Shown: positions 1 through 7,058 of the stretch, one piece after another
Layout of the letters: the number at the start of each line of letters is the position of its first letter
How positions within the stretch are numbered: position 1 is the first letter of the stretch
Assembly: GCF_030010625.1 (NCBI RefSeq)
Contig: NZ_JASCXN010000026.1
Coordinates: 1 to 64,000 of the forward strand
Length of the DNA stretch: 64,000 bases
Source: Streptomyces sp. CC208A
GTDB taxonomy: Bacteria > Actinomycetota > Actinomycetes > Streptomycetales > Streptomycetaceae
Direction of reading: 5' to 3'
Notes under the pieces: model-generated
The model's input: only the letters and a program-made list of their open reading frames with translations
What the model was told of the DNA's origin: nothing
Databases searched by the model: none
Made by a program: the position numbers and the translations under genes

Positions 1-121
1 GACACAGCGCCCTCGATGACGCGACACCCTCGACGGCCGGACGGCGACGCACGGTACGCCTCCGGCCTCGGCGGTGCCGGTGCACGCGAACGGACGGGGT
101 GGACCCTCCGGACACAGCGAA

Positions 122-137
122 TGTGACGCGGATCACT
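122..137. promoter_or_regulatory. candidate Crp/cAMP-receptor-type operator
   Basis: The bases TGTGA, six spacer bases, then TCACT match the classic Crp palindrome TGTGA-N6-TCACA with one mismatch. The site lies 78 bp upstream of the ATG of the SDR gene at 215, a sensible distance for transcriptional control. Streptomyces Crp binds sites of this form. Seen in sequence only; a chance match in one promoter cannot be excluded. Confidence 0.35.
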
Positions 138-214
138 CCCGCACGGGCGGGGTGGCTGTCACGGACAGGGCTCCTGCCCGGTTCTCCGCTGCGTCACCCA
201 CCTGGAGGTCCCTC

Positions 215-1108
215 ATGAGAATCCTGCTCGCCGGAGCCACCGGCGCCATCGGCCGTCCGCTGACCCGTGTCCTCGTCCGGGACGGGCACGAGGTGCTGGC
301 GCTCGCCCGGTCGGAGGGGTCGGCGGCGGCGGTGCGGGCGCTGGGGGCGGTGCCCGTACGGGCGGACGCGCTCGACCGGGACGGGCTGCTGCGGGCGCTG
401 GACGGGACGTCCGCCGACGCGGTGGTCCACCAGCTGACCGCGCTCAAGTCGCCCAAGCTGAAGCTCACCGCCGACGACCCCAGCAACGTGCTGCGCGAGC
501 GCGGCACCGCGCACCTCCTGGAGGCGGCGGGGGTGCTCGGGGCCGGGCGGTTCGTCACCCAGTCGCTGGTCCTCGGCTACGGCTACCGCGACCACGGCGA
601 CCGCTTCCTCACCGAGGAGGATCCTTTCGGCGTGCGCGGCGGCACCGTCGCGGACCACGTGATCACCGGTCTCGTCGAGGCCGAGGACCGGCTCTTCGCC
701 GCCGACCACGTGGCGGGCGTCGCGCTGCGGTACGGCGTCTTCTACGGGCCCGGCACCTGGTTCGACCCGACGCCCGCGGGCCGGCCCTTCCCCGTGCCCC
801 TGGGCGGCGGCGGGACGATGTCGTGGGTCCACGTCGAGGACGCCGCCGAGGCGACGGCCGCCGCGATCGAGCGGGGCCGGGCGGGCGAGGCGTACAACAT
901 CGTCGACGACCGCCCCTCCACCTGGGGCGAGCTGGCCGCCGCCCGCGGCCGCCGGCTCGTGCTCCCCGGCCGCCTGCTTCGCCTGGCGGTCCCCTACCTC
1001 GGCGACCTCATGCTCGACACCCGTCTCCGCGTCTCGCACGCCAAGGCCACCCGCGAGCTCGGCTGGACCCCGCTCTTCCGGGACCACCGGGAGGGGATGC
1101 GGGCCTGA
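215..1108 (+). CDS. NAD(P)-dependent epimerase/dehydratase-like SDR protein
   Basis: A 297-residue extended short-chain dehydrogenase/reductase-type protein, cytosolic, presumably acting on a nucleotide-linked or small hydroxyl substrate; the substrate cannot be told. The N-terminus carries the Rossmann dinucleotide loop GATGAIG at residues 7-13. The usual catalytic YxxxK is not evident: the equivalent stretch reads YGYRDHG, so it may be an atypical SDR that binds cofactor without classical epimerase chemistry. The ATG at 215 is chosen because GGAGG lies at 204-208; an in-frame extension upstream to 74 has no such site and reads like non-coding sequence. A Crp-like palindrome precedes it. It converges on the DUF1801 gene with an 18-bp gap. 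Confidence 0.8.
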   Translation: MRILLAGATGAIGRPLTRVLVRDGHEVLALARSEGSAAAVRALGAVPVRADALDRDGLLRALDGTSADAVVHQLTALKSPKLKLTADDPSNVLRERGTAHLLEAAGVLGAGRFVTQSLVLGYGYRDHGDRFLTEEDPFGVRGGTVADHVITGLVEAEDRLFAADHVAGVALRYGVFYGPGTWFDPTPAGRPFPVPLGGGGTMSWVHVEDAAEATAAAIERGRAGEAYNIVDDRPSTWGELAAARGRRLVLPGRLLRLAVPYLGDLMLDTRLRVSHAKATRELGWTPLFRDHREGMRA

Positions 1109-1126
1109 CCGGCGGGGCGGGGCTCG

Positions 1127-1594
1127 TCAGGCGGTCGCCTTCGCGATGAGCGCCTCGATGCGGGCCTCGACCTCGGGGGTGAGGGCGGAGAGGGCGAAGG
1201 CGGTGGGCCACATGTCGCCGTCGTCGAGGGTGGCCGGGTCGTTGAAGCCGAGGGTGGCGTAACGGGCCTTGAACTTGGCGGCGCTCTGGAAGAAGAGGAC
1301 GACCTTGCCGTCCTTGGCGTAGGCGGGCATGCCGTACCAGGTCTTGGGGGTCAGGCCGGGGGCGACCTTCTTGACGAGGGCGTGGACGCCCTCGGCGAGC
1401 ACGCGGTCCTCGTCGGCCATCTCGGCGACCTTCGCGAGCAGGTCGGCCTCACCGTCGGCCTTGGCCGCGGCCTTGGAGCGGGTGCCGCGGGCCTTCGCGC
1501 CCTTCAGCTCCTTCGCGCGCTCCTTCATCGCCTCCCGCTCGTCCTCGGTGAAGCCGTCGTAGGACTTGGCGGTGCCGGTGCTCTTGGTGGCCAT
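1127..1594 (-). CDS. DUF1801-domain protein
   Basis: A 155-residue soluble protein. The C-terminal half (about residues 55-150) has the DUF1801/YdhG-like fold signature: HALVKKVAPGLTPKTWYGMPAY, then a segment about monitoring growth of a KVVLFFQ strand, and FNDPATLDDGDMWPT. The first 50 residues are Lys/Glu/Ala-rich and probably an unstructured or helical extension. DUF1801 members include frataxin-like iron-binding proteins in Bacillus, but no iron role can be shown here. The ATG at 1594 is preceded by GAGGGG seven bases upstream. It is convergent with the SDR gene. Nothing adjacent points to a pathway. Confidence 0.75.
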   Translation of the reverse strand: MATKSTGTAKSYDGFTEDEREAMKERAKELKGAKARGTRSKAAAKADGEADLLAKVAEMADEDRVLAEGVHALVKKVAPGLTPKTWYGMPAYAKDGKVVLFFQSAAKFKARYATLGFNDPATLDDGDMWPTAFALSALTPEVEARIEALIAKATA

Positions 1595-1647
1595 GTTCGT
1601 TCCCCTCGTTCGCGGTTCTTCCTGGTCTTTCCGTACTGCTCTCAACC

Positions 1648-1935
1648 CTAGGTTCCCGGTGTTCCCGTGTGCTTCTCGGAAACTGCCCGGCTGCCGACCG
1701 CCGCCGGCCGGCTCGTGCGGAGCGCCGTGACGAAGGCGTACGGGGTCGTGCCGTACGCCCGGGTGAACCTCCGGTGCAGCGTCTCCGCCGTCAGGCCCGC
1801 CTCCCGGGCCAGGGCCGGGACGTCCAGCGGGCTCGCGTACGTACGGTCGATGCGGTCGCGGACCCGGCGCAGGTCCTTCAGTTCCCGGAGCCGTACCGCC
1901 GCCGTGCGGGCGGCCGCCCATCCTGGCTGGCACAT
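1648..1935 (-). pseudogene. truncated AraC-family regulator
   Basis: The 95-residue product begins like a Streptomyces AraC/XylS DNA-binding domain: an ARTAAVRLRELKDLRRVRDRID lead, then the first helix-turn-helix DVPALAREAGLTAETLHRRF and the PYAFV turn. In intact family members this is followed by a linker helix and a second helix-turn-helix ending near residue 120-140. Here the sequence drifts after residue 75 into SRPAAVGSRAV and stops, so the second HTH is missing. It follows the VOC gene by 21 bp on the same strand, the usual partner of this regulator type. A frameshift or deletion near 1700 is likely; single-HTH function is possible but unlikely. Confidence 0.6.
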
Positions 1936-1956
1936 GTCTGCCCCTCCCCCTGGGTC

Positions 1957-2367
1957 TCAGCGCACTTCCTGGATGCGGATCAGGTTGCCCGCCGGGTCGC
2001 GGAAGGCGCAGTCGCGGACGCCGTACGGCTGCTGCGTCGGCTCCTGGACGACCTCGGCGCCTCCCGCGGAGACCTTCCCGAAGACGGCGTCGAGGTCGGG
2101 GGTGGCGAGCAGGATCCAGCCGTACGTGCCCTTGGCCATCATCTCGGTGATGGTGCGGCGCTCGTCCTCCGTGACGCCCGGGTCCACGGCCGGCGGGGCG
2201 AGCAGGATCGAGGTGCCGGGCTGTCCGGGCGGGCCGACGGTGATCCAGCGCGTCTTTCCCTGACCGACGTCGGAACGGACCTCGAAGCCGAGGACGTCAC
2301 GGAAGAAGACGAGGGAGGCGTCGGGGTCCTCGTGCGGGAGGACGGTGGTGTGAATCGTGAGGTCCAT
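1957..2367 (-). CDS. VOC-family (glyoxalase/bleomycin-resistance-like) protein
   Basis: A 136-residue vicinal-oxygen-chelate protein with two beta-alpha-beta-beta-beta halves: TIHTTVLPHEDPDASLVFFRDVLGFEV at the start and VRDCAFRDPAGNLIRIQEV at the end. VOC proteins are metal-dependent lyases, dioxygenases or drug-binding resistance proteins; the substrate is not predictable here. The His near residue 6 and Glu near 134 fit metal-ligand positions. The ATG at 2367 begins the conserved first strand. The truncated AraC gene follows 21 bp downstream; in relatives the pair forms a regulator/VOC unit. Confidence 0.8.
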   Translation of the reverse strand: MDLTIHTTVLPHEDPDASLVFFRDVLGFEVRSDVGQGKTRWITVGPPGQPGTSILLAPPAVDPGVTEDERRTITEMMAKGTYGWILLATPDLDAVFGKVSAGGAEVVQEPTQQPYGVRDCAFRDPAGNLIRIQEVR

Positions 2368-2372
2368 ACCGG

Positions 2373-3722
2373 TCAAGGTAGTTGGCCGGGGGGCGGGACG
2401 CTTCTCGAATCCTGACTTTCCCCCTCCCTTCTTTCCTCCCCCTCCCTTCTCGCCTCCCCCGCCAGGAAGTCCGTCACCGCCAGCGCGAACAGCAGCGCCA
2501 GCGCCAGGCCGGCCACGCCCCAGCCCGTCGGGTACGGCCACAGGACGAAGGCGAGGGCCGCGCCCGCCACCAGGATCCACACGATCCAGGTGTGGAAGCG
2601 GCGTACGAACCCGTCCACCGGGCCCAGCCGCATCCCCGCCCGGTCCGCCGTCGAGCGGGCCGCCCCGATGCCCGCGTGCCACATCCTGCGCGTCACGACC
2701 GCCGGGCGGCTCGGCCCGGACAGCCAGGCGGCCAGGGCGACGAGGACGCCGAGGACCGCGCAGACCCGGACCGAGACGCGCAGGAAGCGGACCAGGGTGT
2801 CGTAGACCGAGCCGGCGGCGGCCGGGGAGACCGAGGAGGGCAGGGCGTTGAGGTAGACCGTACGGAAGACGGTGAGCGCGACGCCGAGGAGCACGGCCGC
2901 CACCGCGAAGGCCAGCGCGGCGGCGACCAGCGCCCGGCGGCGGCGCACCGCGAGCAGCACCCCGCCGGCCACGAGCAGCACGGAGATCACCGGCAGCCAC
3001 AGGCCCAGGGACTGGAGGAGCGCGAAACCGGTCTTCGCCTTCCCGATGTCGTCCGCCTTGAGGACGGTGAAGTCGGTGTGCACGTCGGGGATCTTCGCGG
3101 CGACGGTGAGCCCCGAGTCGACGAGACGCTGCTTGACCTGCGCGATCACCGGCGCCAGGTCGATCGTCACCGTGTCCGTCTCGATCTTCACCGCCCCGTC
3201 CTGGTCGCCCGTGAGCGCCCGGTCGAGGGAGGTGTGGACCGCCCGGTTGGCGTCGGTCCAGATCGTCTCGAAGGCCGGGGAGGCGACGACCTCCTGGGCC
3301 TTCTCCTGGACGAAGCTGCCGACCGCGCCCTCCAGGGCGCCGCCGAGCTTCCCCAGCGCCTTCTCAAGCCGTGGCCTGTCGGCGGGGGCCACGTCGTCGA
3401 GGAGCGCCGGGAGGTCGAGGTGCTCCGTGACGGCGTCGGACGCCCGCTTGGCGACGGCGGCCTGCACGTCCGCGTCGGAGGCGAGGGGCTTCACCGTCTG
3501 CACGTACCGGTCGGTGTCGCCCAGGAGGTCCGCGGTCCAGGCGGCGACCAGGGCCGGCGGCACGAGGAGACAGCCGATCACGATCAGCAGCCCGGCGACG
3601 AAGGAGCGGAAGCGGTGGTGCTCCCGGCGCGGCGCGCCCTTCCCCGTGCCCTCCTCCAGGGCCGCGATCCGGGCCCGGAGCGCGGTGAGTTCGTCGTCGG
3701 TCCCGCCGGCTGGTGCTCCCAT
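2373..3722 (-). CDS. multi-span membrane protein, unknown function
   Basis: A 449-residue integral membrane protein. A short N-terminal coiled-coil-like segment (DDELTALRARIAALEEG, about residues 8-24) precedes a first membrane helix at about 45-67. A large extracytoplasmic region of roughly 170 residues follows, with many charged helices, then about five more helices between residue 240 and 420, and a charged cytoplasmic tail. Conserved actinobacterial proteins with this one-plus-five layout are annotated only as membrane proteins. The ATG at 3722 is the first plausible start and is divergent from the dehydrogenase at 3818. No enzymatic motif is visible and no function is claimed. Confidence 0.75.
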   Translation of the reverse strand: MGAPAGGTDDELTALRARIAALEEGTGKGAPRREHHRFRSFVAGLLIVIGCLLVPPALVAAWTADLLGDTDRYVQTVKPLASDADVQAAVAKRASDAVTEHLDLPALLDDVAPADRPRLEKALGKLGGALEGAVGSFVQEKAQEVVASPAFETIWTDANRAVHTSLDRALTGDQDGAVKIETDTVTIDLAPVIAQVKQRLVDSGLTVAAKIPDVHTDFTVLKADDIGKAKTGFALLQSLGLWLPVISVLLVAGGVLLAVRRRRALVAAALAFAVAAVLLGVALTVFRTVYLNALPSSVSPAAAGSVYDTLVRFLRVSVRVCAVLGVLVALAAWLSGPSRPAVVTRRMWHAGIGAARSTADRAGMRLGPVDGFVRRFHTWIVWILVAGAALAFVLWPYPTGWGVAGLALALLFALAVTDFLAGEARREGEERREGESQDSRSVPPPGQLP

Positions 3723-3817
3723 GGGGACAGCCTGCGGGCGGGGCGGGGGTCCCGGCGTCCGGGGCGGGCCGAACGGGTGAGCACGCTCCCGGCGGCGGAC
3801 TGCGCGATCATGCCGTC

Positions 3818-4792
3818 ATGACTTCGCTGCCGCGCTGTGCCGTGCTCGACGACTACCAGGGTGCCGCCCTCGCCTCCGCCGACTGGAGTCCGCTCCACGG
3901 GCGCGTGGAGGTACGGGTGCTCCGCGACCATCTGACGGACCCGGACGAGCTCGTGGCCGCCGTGGCGGACTGCGAGATCCTGGTGGTCATGCGCGAGCGG
4001 ACGCCGCTCGGCGCCGGGCTGCTCGGCCGGCTGCCCCGGCTGCGGCTCGTCGTCACCTCGGGGATGCGCAACGCCTCGATCGACCTGGCCGCCTGCCGGG
4101 AGCGCGGGATCACCGTCTGCGGCACCGCCAGCGGCTCCGAGCCGCCCGCCGAACTCGCCTGGGCGCTGATCCTGGGTCTCGTCCGGCACCTCCCGGAGGA
4201 GGCGCGGGCACTGCGCGAGGGCGGGCCGTGGCAGTCGACCGTCGGCGGCGACCTCGCGGGCCGCACCCTGGGCCTGCTCGGCCTGGGGAAGATCGGCGGC
4301 CGGGTCGCCGCCGTCGGCCGCGCCTTCGGCATGGACGTCCTCGCCTGGAGCCCGAACCTGACGGAGGAGCGGGTCGCCGAGCACGGGGACGGCGTACGGC
4401 TCGCGAAGGACAAGGCGGAGCTGTTCGCGGCGAGCGACGTCGTCTCGCTGCACCTGGTGCTCTCCGACCGCACCCGCGGCATCGTCGGCGAGCCGGAGCT
4501 GCGGGCGATGCGGCCGGGGGCGTACCTGGTCAACACCTCCCGGGCCGGGCTCGTGGACGGTACGGCGCTGCTGCGGGCGCTGCGCGAGCGCTGGTTCGCG
4601 GGGGCCGGGCTCGACGTGTACGAGACGGAACCGCTGCCGGCCGACGACCCCCTGCGCACCCTCCCGAACGTCCTCGCGCTGCCCCACCTCGGGTACGTCT
4701 CCGAGGCCAACTACGCCCGGTACTTCGGGCAGGCGGTGGAGGACATCGAGGCGTATCTGGCGGGCGGCCCCGTTCGCGTCCTGGCCCCCTAG
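3818..4792 (+). CDS. D-2-hydroxyacid dehydrogenase family protein
   Basis: A 324-residue cytosolic NAD(P)-dependent oxidoreductase of the D-2-hydroxyacid dehydrogenase family, which interconverts 2-keto acids and D-2-hydroxy acids; the physiological substrate is unknown. The nucleotide-binding loop GLGKIG is at 155-160. The catalytic triad is present: Arg242 (NTSRAGLVD), Glu269 (VYETEPLP) and His290 (LPHLGYVS). Length is normal. The ATG at 3818 starts the conserved SLPRCAVLDDYQ segment; an in-frame upstream extension overlaps the divergent gene and is rejected. The TAG stop overlaps the convergent GntR gene's stop inside a shared CTAG. Confidence 0.88.
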   Translation: MTSLPRCAVLDDYQGAALASADWSPLHGRVEVRVLRDHLTDPDELVAAVADCEILVVMRERTPLGAGLLGRLPRLRLVVTSGMRNASIDLAACRERGITVCGTASGSEPPAELAWALILGLVRHLPEEARALREGGPWQSTVGGDLAGRTLGLLGLGKIGGRVAAVGRAFGMDVLAWSPNLTEERVAEHGDGVRLAKDKAELFAASDVVSLHLVLSDRTRGIVGEPELRAMRPGAYLVNTSRAGLVDGTALLRALRERWFAGAGLDVYETEPLPADDPLRTLPNVLALPHLGYVSEANYARYFGQAVEDIEAYLAGGPVRVLAP

Positions 4793-5145
4793 CCCATGCT
4801 GGTACGGGCCAGGTCGAGGAACTCCTCCTCGGTGAGGCCCAGTTCGCGGGCCTCGGCGGCGGCCTCGCGGAGGCGGGTGACGAGGCGGGCGCGGTCGGGG
4901 GCGGCGGCGCCGGGGACGATGAGGGCGCCCCGGCCCCGGCGGAGTTCGATGAGGCCCTCCTCGCGCAGGCGCTGGTAGCCGCGGAGGACGGTGTGGACGT
5001 TGACGCCGAGGGAGTCGGCGAGTTCGCGGGCGGCCGGGAGGCGTTCGCCGGGGGCGGCGGTGCCGTCGGCGAGGGCGCCGCGGACGCAGGCGGCGATCTG
5101 GTCGCCGAGCGGGACGGAGGAGGCGGGGTCGACGCGGAAGAGCAC
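4789..5145 (-). CDS. GntR-family (YtrA-type) transcriptional regulator
   Basis: A 118-residue short GntR regulator. The winged helix-turn-helix spans about residues 10-80, with PGERLPAARELADSLGVNVHTVLRGYQRLREEGLI, and only a 40-residue helical tail follows, as in the YtrA subfamily that controls ABC or membrane-protein operons. The start is GTG at 5145, two bases after the stop of the DUF1648 gene, so the two are translated as one unit with the regulator second. Autoregulation through the CTTGTTC-N11-GAACAAG palindrome at 6162-6186 is inferred. Its TAG stop shares the CTAG at 4789-4792 with the convergent dehydrogenase. Confidence 0.85.
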   Translation of the reverse strand: MLFRVDPASSVPLGDQIAACVRGALADGTAAPGERLPAARELADSLGVNVHTVLRGYQRLREEGLIELRRGRGALIVPGAAAPDRARLVTRLREAAAEARELGLTEEEFLDLARTSMG

Positions 5146-5147
5146 GG

Positions 5148-6152
5148 TCAGAGCTTTCCACGAGGGTCGGGGTGGGTGTTCTCGGCGAGGGTGTTGAGGA
5201 GGGCGGCGGCCGTACGGGCGTCGGGGACGGTGACGGCGAACTCGCGGCCGTTGCCGCGGCGGACGACCAGGGCCTCGCCGGAGCGGAGGATCACACCGGT
5301 GCGGCGGGCGCGGATCCGGTAGCCCCAGCCGCCGAACTCGCCCATGGCGCGCACGTCCCGGGCGTCGGCGCCGGCGATCTCGGCGAGCGGCACGTGGACG
5401 CGGGGCCGGGGGACGAGCGTGGAGCGGACGGTGAGGCCGTGGCGGTCGACGGTGACCCGGACGCGGGCGAGGGCGAGCCCGGGGACGGCGATGGCGACGG
5501 CGACCAGGAGCAGCGGCCACGCGCCGAGGAACACGGCGAGGACACCGGCGGCGAGGAGCAGCAGGCCGAGGGCGGTGAGCGGGGCGGAGGCGGTGGCGCG
5601 GGACCAGCCGGCGACCTCCCCGGCGCCGAGGTCGAGGCGGGGCGCGTCCGGTTCGATGTCCGTGCCGTTCGCGGTGGCGTCCTCGGGCGGGACGAGCCGG
5701 GAGAGGGCGTGTCCGGCGAGGGCGAGGACGGCGCCGACGGCGAGGGCGACGGCGAGGTTCGAGAGCGGGGAGCGGACGTCGGCGGGGTCGGCCGCGTCGA
5801 GGTTGTCCCGCACGAGGAGGACGAACAGCGTGCCGAGCAGCCCGGCGGTCAGCCACGCGCCCCACAGGGCGCCGCGCTGGGTGAACACGGTCCAGGCGGC
5901 GCCGAGGACGAGCAGCGTTCCGGCGCAGACGGCGGCGAACGCGGTCCGGCCGGTGTAGTCGTCGGGCGCGCCGGTGCCGACGGTGAAGTGGGTGGCGAGC
6001 GGGTCGGGGAGCCGGTCGGCCCAGACGGCGATGAGCACCAGGCAGAGGGCGGCGGCGAGGACGAAGGGGAGCGCGGTGAGGACGCGGAGCCGGAGGGGGG
6101 CGTGGAGCTTCGGCCGGCTCGTCGCGCGGGATCCGGGTACGGCAGGGTTCAT
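5148..6152 (-). CDS. DUF1648-domain membrane protein
   Basis: A 334-residue integral membrane protein. The DUF1648 motif lies at about residues 40-75 (WADRLPDPLATHFTVGTGAPDDYTGR). Several hydrophobic helices follow (about 24-44, 75-92, 98-112, 132-150, 185-225), and the C-terminal soluble part resembles a PH-like domain (VTVDRHGLTVRSTLV, then WGYRIRARRTGVILRSGEAL). Such proteins are usually co-transcribed with YtrA-type GntR regulators, as here. Their role is unknown; an envelope-stress or peptide-sensing function is sometimes inferred. The ATG at 6152 is preceded by AAGGAGGT, and the operator palindrome overlaps this ribosome-binding site. Confidence 0.82.
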   Translation of the reverse strand: MNPAVPGSRATSRPKLHAPLRLRVLTALPFVLAAALCLVLIAVWADRLPDPLATHFTVGTGAPDDYTGRTAFAAVCAGTLLVLGAAWTVFTQRGALWGAWLTAGLLGTLFVLLVRDNLDAADPADVRSPLSNLAVALAVGAVLALAGHALSRLVPPEDATANGTDIEPDAPRLDLGAGEVAGWSRATASAPLTALGLLLLAAGVLAVFLGAWPLLLVAVAIAVPGLALARVRVTVDRHGLTVRSTLVPRPRVHVPLAEIAGADARDVRAMGEFGGWGYRIRARRTGVILRSGEALVVRRGNGREFAVTVPDARTAAALLNTLAENTHPDPRGKL

Positions 6153-6161
6153 GGCAACCTC

Positions 6162-6186
6162 CTTGTTCGCACTCTACTAGAACAAG
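6162..6186. promoter_or_regulatory. predicted GntR operator palindrome
   Basis: CTTGTTC (6162-6168) and GAACAAG (6180-6186) form a perfect 7-bp inverted repeat with an 11-bp spacer. It begins inside the ribosome-binding site of the DUF1648-gntR operon and lies 10 bp upstream of its ATG. Position and symmetry fit autorepression by the GntR protein encoded second in the operon. The arms resemble half sites described for YtrA-type regulators; the assignment is an inference. Confidence 0.6.
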
Positions 6187-6226
6187 TGGCGTTTATGGAC
6201 CCGCCCGACCCTCTCGACATCAAGCG

Positions 6227-6300
6227 AGACGAAACGTCTTGTCTTGTCAGCCCGACCGGCGTACCGTCAGACCGTCGAGAAGACGAGACGAACCGTCTCG
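6227..6300. promoter_or_regulatory. two tandem AGACG/CGTCT palindromes, TetR-like operators
   Basis: Site 1 is AGACG-AAA-CGTCT (6227-6239). Site 2 is CGAGACG-AAC-CGTCTCG (6284-6300), perfect over 7-bp arms. Their centres are 59 bp apart. Site 2 ends 39 bp before the start of the ABC ATPase gene. Short-spacer palindromes of this form are typical TetR-family operators controlling efflux or resistance genes in Streptomyces. No TetR gene lies in this window, so the regulator would have to be elsewhere. Confidence 0.45.
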
Positions 6301-6338
6301 CCATCTCGTCCCGTGTTCCCGACGACAGGAGATCGCCC

Positions 6339-7058
6339 TTGTTCCGTGCCCGACTCACCGAGGTCACCAAGCGCTACGACGACCGGTCCGGCCACCGCCG
6401 TACCGTCCTCGACCGGGTCTCGCTCACCGTCCGCTCCGGCGAGCGCCTGGGCGTCGTCGGGGACAACGGCTCCGGGAAGTCCACCCTGCTCCGGCTCCTC
6501 GCCGGTCTCGACACCGCCGACGCCGGCACCGTGGCCGTCGACGCCCCCGGCGGCCTCGGCCATCTCGCCCAGACCCTCGGCCTCCCCGCGACCGCGACCG
6601 TCGGCGACGCCGTCGACCACGCGCTCGCGGAGATACGGGAGCTGGAGCGGGAGATCCGCGAGGCCGAGACGGCCCTCACCCCCGAGGGGCTCGACCGGTA
6701 CGCCGGGCTGCTCGCCGCCTACGAGGCGCGGGGCGGGGCCGGGGCCGACCGGCGGGTGGCGACCGTGCTGCGGCGGCTCGGGGAGACGGCGCCGCTCGAC
6801 CGGGACCGGCCGCTGGGCACGCTCTCCGGCGGGCAGCGGGCCCGGCTCGCCCTCGCCGGCGTGCTGGCCGCCGACCCGGACCTGCTGCTCCTCGACGAAC
6901 CGGCCAACCACCTGGCCCCCGGCCTCGTGGAGGAGATCGAGGCCGCGCTCGCCTCCTACCCGGGCACGCTGGTGGTCGTCGGCCACGACCGCCGCCTGCG
7001 CGGGGGCTTCCGGGGCCGCCGTCTCGAACTGGCCCCGGAAGCCCTGGCGAAGATCTAG
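6339..7058 (+). CDS. single-domain ABC ATPase, ABC-F-like
   Basis: A 239-residue ATP-binding-cassette protein without membrane segments. Walker A GDNGSGKST is at 41-49, signature LSGGQ at 162-166, Walker B LLLLDEP at 182-188 and H-loop His216. The signature context (TLSGGQRARLALAGVLAADPDLLLLDEPANHL) is that of ABC-F proteins, which act on ribosomes rather than in transport, but ABC-F proteins normally have two such domains and about 500 residues. This is a half-size form with no second domain downstream. The TTG at 6339 is chosen because AGGAGA lies six bases upstream and the protein begins there with the usual RLTEVTKRYDD. Its TAG overlaps the cobN stop in a shared CTAG. Confidence 0.8.
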   Translation: MFRARLTEVTKRYDDRSGHRRTVLDRVSLTVRSGERLGVVGDNGSGKSTLLRLLAGLDTADAGTVAVDAPGGLGHLAQTLGLPATATVGDAVDHALAEIRELEREIREAETALTPEGLDRYAGLLAAYEARGGAGADRRVATVLRRLGETAPLDRDRPLGTLSGGQRARLALAGVLAADPDLLLLDEPANHLAPGLVEEIEAALASYPGTLVVVGHDRRLRGGFRGRRLELAPEALAKI

